A stretch of DNA of 64,000 bases from an uncultured Bacteroidales bacterium (GTDB lineage: Bacteria; Bacteroidota; Bacteroidia; Bacteroidales; Paludibacteraceae): NCBI GenBank assembly GCA_900542355.1, contig UQNE01000012.1:1-64000 (forward strand). Reading direction: 5' to 3'. The position numbers and the translations under genes are program-made. The notes beneath the pieces are model-generated. The model was not told the origin of the DNA. It saw nothing but the letters and a program-made list of their open reading frames with translations, and did not search any database. Positions 1 through 8,003 of the stretch are shown here, one piece after another (position 1 is the stretch's first letter; the number at the start of each line of letters is the position of its first letter).

Positions 1-20
1 TTGAAACTCTCCAACTAAAC

Positions 21-60
21 AAAGAGACTGCCCAACATACTTGTTAGACAGCCTCTTTTC
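21..60 (+). terminator. Probable intrinsic terminator of a gene upstream of the window
   Basis: AAAGAG-x-CTG at 21-30 pairs with CAG-x-CTCTTT at 48-58, and the 3' arm runs into a T-rich stretch. It could serve a plus-strand gene that ends before the window. Confidence 0.45.
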
Positions 61-70
61 TTTGGGATTT

Positions 71-200
71 GGCTTAACTTGTTAGTCAAGCATATTTCTT
101 TGGATTGGCTAAACTTGTTAGTCAAGCATATTTCTTTGGATTGGCTTAACTTGTTAGTCAAACATTTTCTTTGGATTGGCTTAACTTGTTAGTCAAGCAT
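71..200. repeat. 36-bp tandem repeat, about 3.6 copies
   Basis: Units begin with GGCTTAACTTG at 71, 107, 143 and 178, giving periods of 36, 36 and 35 bp with few mismatches. The last partial unit includes the stop codon and final His-Ala codons of the HIRAN gene, so the array starts inside that gene and extends downstream. There are no unique spacers between units, so it is not a CRISPR array. Confidence 0.85.
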
Positions 201-525
201 GCCGAAGAACATAAATAATGACCCCTACTTGTTCTTCGGGAGATAACATTGGATTTAGGCTTTGTACGCGAGCCTCAAAAATATCACCATGTCCCATATC
301 CAACAACAACGCCAACTCACTATTAATCGCTCGCGGAACATAACCTAACAATTGGTCTTGGTAGAAGATAGCCACGGCATTGGAATCAAAAGCATTTTCA
401 TCCTCGCGCACCAACTGCAATTTGGTACCGATATGCAATTTATCAAACACTTCAGAGCCGTTATGATAAGCAAAACCTGCGATAGTGAAGTGCAAATAGT
501 GTCTTTTGTTCTCTACGATTTTCAT
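193..525 (-). CDS. HIRAN-domain protein
   Basis: A small single-domain protein of about 110 residues. The HIRAN family core is visible: a central LxREDENAFDSNAVAIF stretch followed by LLGYVPRAIN, typical of stand-alone HIRAN proteins. HIRAN domains are known to bind DNA 3' ends or damaged DNA in helicase fusions; the stand-alone bacterial role is not established. I place the start at the ATG at 525 (MKIVENKR); the reading frame is open for 18 more codons upstream, but those run through the hairpin leader and do not look protein-like. The 3' end lies in a 36-bp tandem repeat. The next gene, on the same strand, encodes a WYL protein, a pairing that could be regulatory or defence-related; this is inference. 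Confidence 0.8.
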   Translation of the reverse strand: MKIVENKRHYLHFTIAGFAYHNGSEVFDKLHIGTKLQLVREDENAFDSNAVAIFYQDQLLGYVPRAINSELALLLDMGHGDIFEARVQSLNPMLSPEEQVGVIIYVLRHA

Positions 526-578
526 TGTCTTTGTTTTTTTAGTGGTTATACATCTTGTGATACAAAACAGCCGTTGCA

Positions 579-610
579 AGCGTCTTTTTTTGTAAGACGC
601 TGCAAAATTA
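579..610 (-). promoter_or_regulatory. Leader hairpin and weak -7 box before the HIRAN gene
   Basis: AGCGTCTT at 579-586 pairs perfectly with AAGACGCT at 594-601. On the minus strand a TAATTTTG box (603-610) sits just upstream, so the hairpin would form the very 5' end of the HIRAN transcript. No good -33 TTG lies 20 nt farther upstream, which makes the promoter call weak. Confidence 0.35.
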
Positions 611-663
611 CTACTTCACTGCGCCAAATCATTGCGCAGGTAACAAAAAAAATGCACTAATTA

Positions 664-1572
664 TTATTTTTCGTACATTTTTTGGTATGCTTGGGATAAA
701 TTGCGGAACGATTCTACAAGGCTATCGGGACTCAGAACCTCTATCTCATCACCAAAAGTGCGCAGTTCTTGTATGAAATCGAATGTAGGAGCCAGGTAGA
801 GCGTAAAAATAGAATAGTCTGCGTGTTGCTCGGTTTCTTTCTGGGAATGATGGAGTGGGAGGGAACGCAGATAATTAGCCGCACCGGCTACCACTTTCAG
901 TTGAACAATCTGCGGCTCTTCTTTCGATACGAATATACCATATACATTATTGAAAAATTCCTTCGCACAAAAATCCTTTGGAATGGTATAGGTTTCCGCA
1001 AGGGATTCGATGGCATGAATACGGTCGAGCGAATATACCCTTACTTCCCCCGGATGGTCAGAACTAAGTCCAGCAGTGTACCAGCGTTGTTTGAACACCT
1101 TGACGCAATAGGGCGAAAAACGAAAAGAGTGGGCTTGCTCCGCATTGAATCGTTGGTAAGTAAGTTGCACGCTATGTTTTTCGCGCATCGCCTCTATCAG
1201 AGTAGTCAAAAAGCGTGTGCCGGAAGGTATGTCTTCCAGAATAATCTGCTCGCGTAAGTCCTCACAGTTGGCCAATACAGTAGACAGTGAAAAGGTATTG
1301 AGCAGCCATTGTCGGATACTGTGGGCAGATATATCTTCCATATTGGCGATATAGTAAGTATTGGTGCTTTTATCGCATTCGATATTGATGTGGAATAGCA
1401 ACTCTACTTCGTTGCGCCAGTTCACAAAGGTGCGGCGTGGGATGCAACTCTGATGTTGGTCGTTTATCGTGGCGTGTTGCCATTTGCGATTGATTTCTGC
1501 ATAACTGATATGTCCGGCGGCATAGATAACTTCCACCAGCCATATATACCTATTAAATAAATTGGCTGCCAT
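664..1572 (-). CDS. WYL-domain transcriptional regulator
   Basis: 302 residues. The first ~75 residues look like a helix-turn-helix region (PRRTFVNWRNEVE). Residues ~130-200 match the WYL fold: an alternating strand segment LTYQRFNAEQAHSFRFSPYCVKVFKQRWYTAG is followed by a strand with RVYSLDRI. The last ~100 residues resemble the WYL C-terminal extension. WYL proteins are ligand-sensing regulators, often of stress or phage-defence genes, and usually dimerise. Here the partner genes are a HIRAN protein downstream and a small acidic ORF and DUF4250 upstream on the same strand. No clear promoter is visible in the AT-rich 236 nt upstream, which carries A-rich near-repeats. Confidence 0.8.
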   Translation of the reverse strand: MAANLFNRYIWLVEVIYAAGHISYAEINRKWQHATINDQHQSCIPRRTFVNWRNEVELLFHINIECDKSTNTYYIANMEDISAHSIRQWLLNTFSLSTVLANCEDLREQIILEDIPSGTRFLTTLIEAMREKHSVQLTYQRFNAEQAHSFRFSPYCVKVFKQRWYTAGLSSDHPGEVRVYSLDRIHAIESLAETYTIPKDFCAKEFFNNVYGIFVSKEEPQIVQLKVVAGAANYLRSLPLHHSQKETEQHADYSIFTLYLAPTFDFIQELRTFGDEIEVLSPDSLVESFRNLSQAYQKMYEK

Positions 1573-1808
1573 TTGTGTTTTTCGGTTTATTGATTAGTTA
1601 ATATGTGTCTATGACATGTTTTCTGATTGCTTATACTCTCCCTTTTTTCTATACAAAAACCATCAAAAACATCATCCAAAAATTTACCAAAAACATTGAA
1701 CTATTTTTTTGGGGTGTGTAATGCATACCATTGACAGTTAGATATTCGTGGGTTGTTTCTGAAAAACATTATTGTCAGTTTTTGTGTAGTAAGCATTATG
1801 CATTGACT

Positions 1809-1928
1809 TCAGTGTCCTCTTACAAATTGTCCTTCGGGCTGATACTCCACAAAACAGCAATCATCTTGTTGTTCCTCCTCCATGGCAATCTGCTCTTGGG
1901 CGATATACTCCTCGTAAGTCATACTCAT
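1809..1928 (-). CDS. Small acidic protein, 39 residues, unknown function
   Basis: ATG at 1928 to TGA at 1809. The product begins MSMTYEEYIAQEQIAMEEE and ends in GQFVRGH; it is very acidic and has two adjacent cysteines. An A-rich tract (AACAAATAATAA) lies directly before the ATG, as is common before Bacteroidetes starts. It lies 85 nt downstream of the DUF4250 gene on the same strand and may share its promoter. Coding status rests on composition and context only; a second in-frame ATG (MTYEEY) is possible. Confidence 0.4.
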   Translation of the reverse strand: MSMTYEEYIAQEQIAMEEEQQDDCCFVEYQPEGQFVRGH

Positions 1929-2013
1929 TTATTATTTGTTGGTTTCTAATAGAAAGCAATAAACATCACGCACACATAGGGTCGAGTAGGTAGAACGGTA
2001 GGAATAGCAGAAA

Positions 2014-2211
2014 TCACCAAAACTTATTTGCCTCGGCGTTGTATTCAAATCCGGCCTGAGATAATTTATTCAGCAGTGCCGCTTTGTCTAAATCTAAATC
2101 GTCGCACAAAGCATCCAGGTTGCTGTACTCATCGTCGCGTAGTTTCATATTGATGACACTCAGTAGCATCATCGGGTCGTTGGGTAGTTCCATATATCCA
2201 ATCTTAGTCAT
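2014..2211 (-). CDS. DUF4250 family protein
   Basis: 65 residues. The family signature is clear: MELPNDPMMLLSVIN, then NLDALCDDLDLDK, then GFEYNAEANKFW at the C-terminus. The function of DUF4250 is unknown. Two starts are possible. The ATG at 2211 has a good GGAGA Shine-Dalgarno about 7 nt upstream, unusual in this genome; family alignments usually begin at the second Met (MELPNDP, ATG at 2193). I prefer 2211 because of the ribosome-binding site. A well-spaced promoter sits at 2228-2259, giving a leader of only ~10 nt. Confidence 0.85.
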   Translation of the reverse strand: MTKIGYMELPNDPMMLLSVINMKLRDDEYSNLDALCDDLDLDKAALLNKLSQAGFEYNAEANKFW

Positions 2212-2227
2212 TTGATTTCTCCGCTTG

Positions 2228-2259
2228 CAAAGTTACTGCTTTTTTGCCAAATACGCAAT
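2228..2259 (-). promoter_or_regulatory. Bacteroidetes-type promoter for DUF4250
   Basis: On the minus strand TTG (-33) and TAACTTTG (-7, 2228-2235) are separated by exactly 20 nt, the sigma-ABfr pattern seen at every other good promoter in this window. Confidence 0.75.
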
Positions 2260-2784
2260 AGCGATTAAACATATAATTACCATATAATTAGATCATTAAT
2301 TATGCATTATGCATTCTTCATTATGCATTGAATTACTACCTCCTGACACTAATTTAGTTTTCGGTTATTACATACCCGCGACAATTCAATGTTCTTGGAA
2401 AATTTTTGAATCCATTTTTTGTGGTTTTTGTATAGAGAAGTCAACGAGATGGGGGGAGGTCGCCTTTTGAATGTCATCTTTTTTTGGGGAGGTCGTGTAT
2501 GCTTGCAAGACATCACAATGATATATCGAGCAAAATAGGATAGAACTGTGAATTGAATAAAATGCAATATATTTGTGAATTTTACAAATGTGTAATATAC
2601 AGATCTCACAAATATAACTCACAAATTCACAGTGTAGGGTAGGGAATATTATACTATTGTGAACTGATACATAGTTGTAAATAAACTATTTCGTGGAACA
2701 TTTTGCGTACGCTTTCGCCTATCACTAATGCCACTATTATTTAGCGTAACTATCTATAAACCAATAAATAAAATAATTACTTAA

Positions 2785-2907
2785 AGTAGTACTTTATTTG
2801 TTATGCAGATATATAGGCAATAGACTGATTATGGCTTGTAAATCAATCATTTATTTAGTTATATTACTTATATTCAGTCTGTTAGCATATTTATTGTAAG
2901 TACTACT
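2785..2907. repeat. Imperfect long inverted repeat in an AT-rich spacer
   Basis: AGTAGTACTT at 2785-2794 pairs with AAGTACTACT at 2898-2907, and inside it AGACTGA at 2822-2828 pairs with TCAGTCT at 2874-2880; further imperfect matches (ATATGC with GCATAT) lie between. No gene is seen in 2260-3021. The rest of that spacer is AT-rich with many CACAAAT and TGTGTATT near-repeats. A relic MITE, regulatory hairpin or replication-related site are all possible. Confidence 0.45.
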
Positions 2908-3021
2908 AATCGTATAATACACAAGTATCACACTTCATATCATAAATGTGTATTACTTTTATAAATCACAACTGTGTATTTGTATAGATTTCAACCATGT
3001 ATTACATTGCTATTTGTGAAA

Positions 3022-3053
3022 TTTGCGGATGTGAAAAAGTTTTTGTATCTTTG
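3022..3053 (+). promoter_or_regulatory. Bacteroidetes-type promoter for the XRE regulator
   Basis: TTTG at 3022-3025, 20 nt, then TATCTTTG at 3046-3053. The start of transcription would be near 3060, giving a leader of about 150 nt before the ATG at 3207. Confidence 0.75.
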
Positions 3054-3206
3054 CAGCGCATTTCACAGATAATTGCAAATCGCATATTTGCTTTACATCT
3101 GTGCGATACACAGAAATATCGCTCTTTTTTACCACTTTTGCGAGAATCGCATATTTCTGTACAACTAATCACTAACGCAAAATATCGAATTGTCAAAAAC
3201 ATTATT

Positions 3207-3824
3207 ATGGACGGGCGTGAGAAACTGATTAAGATTATGCAAGCCGAAGGACTGAACGCCAAACAGTTTGCAGCCGAAGTAGGTATACAGGCAGGAACAA
3301 TCTCTAATATCATCAATGGGCGCAATAATGCCAGCAATGATGTAGTACAAAAAGTATTGCGGCGATTTGAAAACATATCTGCCGATTGGATGATGCTCGA
3401 CCGTGGACCTATGTATCGTCCTGTTCCGGCTGCTCCTGTCGGTGAGCAAACTACACCTACACTTTTCGACAGCCTACCTGCTGAACCTGCTATGGTATCA
3501 CCAACGCCGGAGCAACAACCTGCGGGCACTACTACTGTCACTGTATCTGCTTCCCCCGTGGCTTCACCTACTGCACCACCTGTTATTACTACCACGGCTG
3601 CTACAACATTGCCGGAGCGTAACACGGCTTTACCCCGTCGTACCCCTGCTACAACTACTAATACAGATACGGCTAATGCTCCACAGCATACCACACAGAC
3701 GGCTAATAGACAGGAGCTGACTATTTTGCAGAACAACCATAATAATACACCACCTGCCAAGCAAATAGAGAAAATAGTGGTATTCTATTCTGACGGCACT
3801 TATGAAGATTTTTGCCACTTCTAA
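3207..3824 (+). CDS. XRE-family helix-turn-helix regulator with Pro/Thr-rich linker
   Basis: 205 residues. Residues 1-65 form an HTH_XRE domain (REKLIKIMQAEGLNAKQFA, then GIQAGTISNIINGRNNAS). Residues ~75-180 are a low-complexity linker rich in Pro, Thr and Ala, and the C-terminus ends in a short conserved tail, KIVVFYSDGTYEDF. This HTH plus linker plus short tail layout is common in Bacteroidales regulators. The frame is open back to 2997, but I start at 3207 (MDGREK) because the promoter at 3022-3053 would be inside a longer gene and the preceding residues look random. Targets are unknown. Confidence 0.8.
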   Translation: MDGREKLIKIMQAEGLNAKQFAAEVGIQAGTISNIINGRNNASNDVVQKVLRRFENISADWMMLDRGPMYRPVPAAPVGEQTTPTLFDSLPAEPAMVSPTPEQQPAGTTTVTVSASPVASPTAPPVITTTAATTLPERNTALPRRTPATTTNTDTANAPQHTTQTANRQELTILQNNHNNTPPAKQIEKIVVFYSDGTYEDFCHF

Positions 3825-3878
3825 CTACTCGAAAATACTCGAAAACAACTGTACGCCTTGGAAAAAAGATTTGTTTTA

Positions 3879-3910
3879 TTTGCATATATCATATATTTGT
3901 TGTAATTTTG
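3879..3910 (+). promoter_or_regulatory. Bacteroidetes-type promoter before the 3917-4143 element
   Basis: TTTG at 3879-3882, 20 nt, then TAATTTTG at 3903-3910. It would start an RNA near 3916 that covers the structured element and possibly the lipoprotein gene. Confidence 0.7.
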
Positions 3911-3916
3911 CACCGC

Positions 3917-4143
3917 TGATATGTAAATTTGTATATCGGTAAGACATATATAGATAAGCGTTTGTATCATTCCTTGGTCTGAAAATCGCCAATTTTCTAC
4001 ATCTCCAAAGGAACAACTCGGACGCCCGTGTGGTCTGTATCCCTACTTTGGGATACAGGCGATGCGTGGGTAGTTGTATATTGGGGATAGGTGTTTGGCG
4101 ATACCTCAGACGAATATACACTCTCCCCACGCTTATTTTATAT
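3917..4143 (+). ncRNA. Candidate structured RNA or leader, perhaps related to the twin RNAs at 12.6 and 61.1 kb
   Basis: Five helices can be drawn. P1 is a 5' hairpin (GATAT 3918-3922 with ATATC 3933-3937). Next come GCGTTTG 3958-3964 closing with CAA 4014-4016 and ACGC 4022-4025; inside it TTCCTTGG 3970-3977 pairs with CCAAAGGAA 4005-4013, and GAAAAT with ATTTTC at 3981-3997. A perfect 9-bp hairpin follows (CTGTATCCC 4035-4043 with GGGATACAG 4050-4058). The last is a long stem (GCGTGGG 4064-4070 with CCCACGC 4126-4132, enclosing TGTATATT with AATATACA and AGGT with ACCT), ending in a T-rich tract like a terminator. After P1 comes GACATAT-N7-AGCGTTT, which resembles the twin RNAs. It may be a free RNA or the leader of the gene at 4188. 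I cannot exclude a known family such as 6S. Confidence 0.5.
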
Positions 4144-4187
4144 AGACCGCTTTGTAGGGGGAGACGAAGCAACAAACTTCAATAACA

Positions 4188-4559
4188 ATGAAAAAAAACT
4201 TTTTATTCGCCATTGTCGCTGTTATCGCAATGTCTATGGCAAGTTGTTCTACCGGACGCTACTTAAACAACTCGCAGAATGTCAACCTCAATCAAACACA
4301 AGTGGTACTTTCGCAAGCCAATTTCAAAGTAGTAAAGCACATCTCTACCACTTATGTTTACAAGACTTCTATGAAGTTCAGTGCCGACCAACTCAAAGAG
4401 AGTGCGTATGCTGCCCTTGTTAGAGAGGCAAAACTGACAGGCTCGCAAACTATCGTAAATATCACGATGGAGCAAGTGGACCGCGCCAGCGGATTCTATA
4501 TCAAGAAATACCAACAAGCAGTAGTTGTTTCCGGTACGGTTATCGAGTTCACAAAATAA
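4188..4559 (+). CDS. DUF6567-like lipoprotein
   Basis: 123 residues. A lipoprotein signal peptide is clear: MKKNFLFAIVAVIAMSMASC, with Cys20 as the lipidation site. The mature part includes NVNLNQTQVVLSQANFKVVK and LTGSQTIVNITMEQV, which I associate with the DUF6567 family of Bacteroidales lipoproteins; the family call is from memory of those motifs. No function is known; it should sit in the outer or inner membrane facing the periplasm. It lies 45 nt after a structured element, which may act as its leader, and is followed by a good terminator at 4578-4604. Confidence 0.7.
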   Translation: MKKNFLFAIVAVIAMSMASCSTGRYLNNSQNVNLNQTQVVLSQANFKVVKHISTTYVYKTSMKFSADQLKESAYAALVREAKLTGSQTIVNITMEQVDRASGFYIKKYQQAVVVSGTVIEFTK

Positions 4560-4577
4560 GTTCCTATAACTTTACCG

Positions 4578-4604
4578 ATAGAATGTCGTCCCATTCTATT
4601 TTTA
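4578..4604 (+). terminator. Intrinsic terminator after the lipoprotein gene
   Basis: ATAGAATG at 4578-4585 pairs perfectly with CATTCTAT at 4592-4599 around a 6-nt loop, followed directly by a run of T. Confidence 0.85.
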
Positions 4605-4649
4605 CCTCTTACTCAAAGAAAAACTTTTTGTCAAAAATCATATAATGCA

Positions 4650-5117
4650 ATGAAAACTAAACAACTGATATTCAGTGCAATTATATTATTAGGACTGTCT
4701 ATTCCTACTTTTGCACAAACATCGTATTGTCTTCCTGCAGGACATAAAATAAGTATTCGTATTCTTTCTACGCTTAACTCAAAAAAGGATACTCGAATGA
4801 CGCCTTCTGCTGAAGTGGCGGGGGATGTATATGACGAAACCGGCGAATTTATACTCGTTCGTAAAGGTACTCCGGTTACATTACAGGTAGAGACACGCAA
4901 GGCTAATCTATCAGGCAGTGTAGGGAGAATCACTATCACCCCCATCAGTACGACAGCATATAATGGTCGTGAAATTACTTTCGAGGCAGAACCGATTATA
5001 TTCCGTGGCAATGACAACGATTTCTTTCGGTCGCAGATGAATGTGATTGTACCGGAAGGCACTGCCATTGTTGCACCCATTGCCAATCAGTACTGCTTCA
5101 AGATAGAAGAGCAGTAA
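4650..5117 (+). CDS. Exported protein of unknown function
   Basis: 155 residues. A signal peptide of ~22 residues is visible (MKTKQLIFSAIILLGLSIP then TFAQ, with cleavage after AFA-type residues). The rest is predicted beta-rich: PAGHKISIRILSTLNSKK, then VAGDVYDETGEFILVRKGTPV, then PEGTAIVAPI. The pattern of an allowed-value bound (AGDV) followed by a low-threshold value (VPEGT) recalls beta-barrel domains of exported proteins with VirB10/TrbI-like folds, but I cannot assign a family. It has no clear promoter of its own and lies after a terminator, so it is probably transcribed alone. No cysteine follows the signal, so it is periplasmic or secreted rather than lipidated. Confidence 0.65.
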   Translation: MKTKQLIFSAIILLGLSIPTFAQTSYCLPAGHKISIRILSTLNSKKDTRMTPSAEVAGDVYDETGEFILVRKGTPVTLQVETRKANLSGSVGRITITPISTTAYNGREITFEAEPIIFRGNDNDFFRSQMNVIVPEGTAIVAPIANQYCFKIEEQ

Positions 5118-5170
5118 TTCCATTTTTCTACTATTTCTACCTATTGGCTGTCTTTTTGTCAAACCGACAA

Positions 5171-5218
5171 TGAGCCGACTTTGTCGAGATCTTATCGAGA
5201 CCTTATCGAGACATAAGG
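5171..5218 (-). repeat. 11-bp degenerate tandem repeat (RGTCTCGAYW type)
   Basis: On the minus strand four 11-bp units with core TCTCGA or a variant occur in tandem, ending in CGGCTCA. The same family, including the CGGCTCA end, is at 30178-30222; shorter relatives are at 40370-40405 and 51056-51096. The rest of 5118-5325 shows no gene. Confidence 0.75.
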
Positions 5219-5325
5219 CACTATATACGAAATAGCATTTTGTTACTATTATAGATGATTACAGGCAAAATGTCAGACCTATAAAAACTTGTTTAGGAAC
5301 TCATTTATTACTTTATCTTATGCAG

Positions 5326-5372
5326 AAACAACCTCTATTTCCCTGCCACAAGCAAGAGAATAGAGGTTGTTT
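5326..5372. terminator. 14-bp inverted repeat, probable lon terminator
   Basis: AAACAACCTCTATT at 5326-5339 pairs perfectly with its complement at 5359-5372. It lies 28 nt downstream of the lon stop codon on the minus strand. The T tract after the stem is weak, so it may also act as an mRNA 3'-end barrier. Confidence 0.6.
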
Positions 5373-5399
5373 GATATAGATGAGTTTTTGCCAATCTAC

Positions 5400-7850
5400 T
5401 TATAGTAGTGCAAATGCAATCACCTCTTGTATATCATGCACATAGTGGAAGGTCAGTCCTGTCAGATACATATCCGGTATTTCCAATACATCCTTGCGAT
5501 TGTCTTCACAAAGAATCAAATCGGTAATCCCTGCACGCTTGGCTGCCAGTATCTTTTCTTTTACTCCGCCAATCGGAAGCACCTTTCCACGCAAGGTCAT
5601 CTCTCCCGTCATGGCAATACGCGGGCGCACTTTGCGTTTGGTGAACGCACTGACCAATGCTGTTGTCATTGTGATACCTGCGCTCGGACCATCCTTAGGA
5701 ATGGCTCCTTCAGGCACATGGATATGCACCGACTGCGTATCTATATCCTTGCGTTTGATACCAAACTGCTCCGCATGTGCTTTGATATAGCCGAGAGCAA
5801 TCGTGGCACTCTCTTTCATCACATCCCCCAGGTTGCCCGTCAGAGTAAGGGTTGGTGTCTTGCTCGGCGAGAGAGAAACTTCTATAAACAGGATTTCACC
5901 ACCTACTTGAGTCCATGCCAAACCGGTAACTACACCTATATATTTATTGGTCTCCCATGTATCCCTGCTGAACCGCGGTTGCCCAAGGTAAGCAATCAAA
6001 TCTTCACGCGTTATCGACACATTGTATGCCTCATTCAGAGCCAGTTTGGTATCTACTTTGCGGCAAATGGCAGCAATCTGTCTATCCAACGAGCGCACAC
6101 CTGATTCACGGGTATAGTCGTCGATAATATGGGCAATAATATCCTTCTTAAAACGCAGTTGCGAAGGCTTAATACCATGATTATCAAGTTCTTTAGGTAT
6201 CAGATGACGCTTGGCAATCTCTTCTTTCTCCTCTTGCAGATACCCTGTCATCTCTATCAACTCCATACGGTCCAACAGTGGACGAGGGATGGTATCGAGG
6301 GTGTTGGCGGTAGCGATAAAAAGCACTTTGCTCAAGTCGTAATCCACATCCAAATAGTTGTCGTGGAAAGTGCTATTCTGCTCCGGGTCAAGCACTTCGA
6401 GCAAAGCCGAAGTAGGGTCTCCTTTGTAGTCGGCACCTATCTTATCAATCTCATCCAAAACAAACACGGGATTAGAGGTCTTCACCTTGCGCAGGTTCTC
6501 AATGATACGCCCCGGCATGGCACCAATATAAGTGCGTCTGTGTCCGCGAATCTCCGATTCATCATGCAGACCACCCAACGAGATACGCGCATATTTGCGC
6601 CCGAGAGCAGTGGCTATGGAACGCCCCAAACTAGTTTTGCCCACCCCCGGAGGACCATAGAGACACAGGATAGGGGAGTTGATTTTGTGCGCCTCTTTCT
6701 CCTTTTGGCTGCGCAACTCCAACTGGCGTTGTACGGCCAAATACTCGATGATGCGCTCCTTCACTTTCTCCATACCATAGTGGTCTTTATCCAGCACTTC
6801 TTTGGCATGGGCAATGTCGTAATTGTCCTCCGAATACTCATTCCAAGGCAAATCGAGTAGGGTATCGAGATAGTTTTGTTGCGTGGAATACTCCGGCGAA
6901 TGAGCAGGCATTCTTTGCAATTTTCTTAGTTCGCTATCAAAAATACCACGCACATTAGCCGACCATTTCTTTTGGTCAGCCCGTGCCTGCATATCCTTGA
7001 TGTTCTGTGCATCGGTATCTCCCAACTCGCGCTGAATGGTCTCCATCTGTTGGTGGAGATAAAACTCGCGCTGCTGTTTGTCCAGTTCTTCTTTGGTTTT
7101 CGATTGGATATCCGCTTTCATACGGAGCATTTCCAACTCCTCGTGTAGGATAGCCAACAGACGAATGGCACGGTCGTTGAGCGAATACACTTGCAGAAGG
7201 TTCTGTTTTTCCTCAATTTTTATCTCAAAATTGGTACAAACATAGTTGACCAGGGTAGACGGATTCTCAATGCTTTTTAGGGTCATACCTGCCTCGGGCG
7301 GTACATTGTCCGACTGCTTGAGAATCTGTGTAGCCACATCTTTGATACTACCGGCCAGAGCAAGAAACTCCTTGTCTTTCTTCTCCGGAAAAATCTCCTC
7401 ACTCCGTTTGATGCGTGCGCGTAAACCGGTGCGACCCGATGTATATTCCTCCACATGAATACGAGCAATACCCTCCAATATAACCATCAGAGTATCAGGC
7501 TGTAACTCAAATGTTTTTACTACACGCGCCGCCGTACCGAACGAATATAGGTCATCCCCGTTTGGTTCTTGTACTTCGCGTTCTTTTTGGCAGCAGACAG
7601 CAATCATTTTCTCTTGTTTGTATGCTGCATTTACCAGTTTGAGCGATTTAGGTCGTGCCACACTTACCGGCATCAGCACACCGGGAAAAAGCACCATATT
7701 CCGCAAGGGAAGCACATCCAATACATCATCGTCTTTGATAGACATCTTGGATGTATCAGCATCTTGCCCTTGTACAATGGTTACGATGCGTTTCTTCTTA
7801 GCACCGTCCTCTGCCATCTCATTCATTTTTTCATTATCCATCTCATTCAT
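5400..7850 (-). CDS. lon: ATP-dependent Lon protease
   Basis: 816 residues, the usual Bacteroidetes length. It degrades misfolded and selected regulatory proteins in the cytoplasm. The N-terminal substrate-binding LAN domain spans ~45-245 (VLPLRNMVLFPGVLMP). The AAA+ module follows, with Walker A GPPGVGKT near residue 400, Walker B FVLDEIDKI, and the arginine-containing sensor region. The C-terminal protease domain has the Ser-Lys dyad: Ser near 723 in PKDGPSAG and Lys near 766 in GGVKEK. The start is uncertain by a few codons because Met occurs at residues 1, 4, 9 and 12. fabD lies upstream on the same strand with a 153-nt gap, so the two may be cotranscribed. Confidence 0.97.
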   Translation of the reverse strand: MNEMDNEKMNEMAEDGAKKKRIVTIVQGQDADTSKMSIKDDDVLDVLPLRNMVLFPGVLMPVSVARPKSLKLVNAAYKQEKMIAVCCQKEREVQEPNGDDLYSFGTAARVVKTFELQPDTLMVILEGIARIHVEEYTSGRTGLRARIKRSEEIFPEKKDKEFLALAGSIKDVATQILKQSDNVPPEAGMTLKSIENPSTLVNYVCTNFEIKIEEKQNLLQVYSLNDRAIRLLAILHEELEMLRMKADIQSKTKEELDKQQREFYLHQQMETIQRELGDTDAQNIKDMQARADQKKWSANVRGIFDSELRKLQRMPAHSPEYSTQQNYLDTLLDLPWNEYSEDNYDIAHAKEVLDKDHYGMEKVKERIIEYLAVQRQLELRSQKEKEAHKINSPILCLYGPPGVGKTSLGRSIATALGRKYARISLGGLHDESEIRGHRRTYIGAMPGRIIENLRKVKTSNPVFVLDEIDKIGADYKGDPTSALLEVLDPEQNSTFHDNYLDVDYDLSKVLFIATANTLDTIPRPLLDRMELIEMTGYLQEEKEEIAKRHLIPKELDNHGIKPSQLRFKKDIIAHIIDDYTRESGVRSLDRQIAAICRKVDTKLALNEAYNVSITREDLIAYLGQPRFSRDTWETNKYIGVVTGLAWTQVGGEILFIEVSLSPSKTPTLTLTGNLGDVMKESATIALGYIKAHAEQFGIKRKDIDTQSVHIHVPEGAIPKDGPSAGITMTTALVSAFTKRKVRPRIAMTGEMTLRGKVLPIGGVKEKILAAKRAGITDLILCEDNRKDVLEIPDMYLTGLTFHYVHDIQEVIAFALL

Positions 7851-8003
7851 ATCATCAATTCTTCAATTTTTCGATTTTATCAATCAATCCTTCAATTTTT
7901 ATCATCAATCAAACATCTCATCAACACCAATTATGTTGCTCATTATCAGCGTAATAGAGTATATCAAAATGATATTATTTTACATAATTCCGATTATGTT
8001 CAT

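Noticed and set aside
71..200. CRISPR array, because of the 36-bp period
   Set aside because: Units abut directly with no unique spacers and there are no cas genes.
1731..1949. 72-codon plus-strand frame
   Set aside because: Opposite strand to a better small acidic frame at 1809-1928; its hydrophobic content comes from reversed Glu/Gln codons.
2349..2622. Two overlapping minus-strand frames in the AT-rich spacer
   Set aside because: Composition is AT-driven (Ile, Tyr, Phe, Lys) with no family features, promoter or ribosome-binding site.
3002..3760. 252-codon minus-strand frame over the XRE gene
   Set aside because: Low-complexity Val/Ala/Gly shadow of the Pro/Thr-rich linker; the plus-strand frame has a clear HTH domain and promoter.
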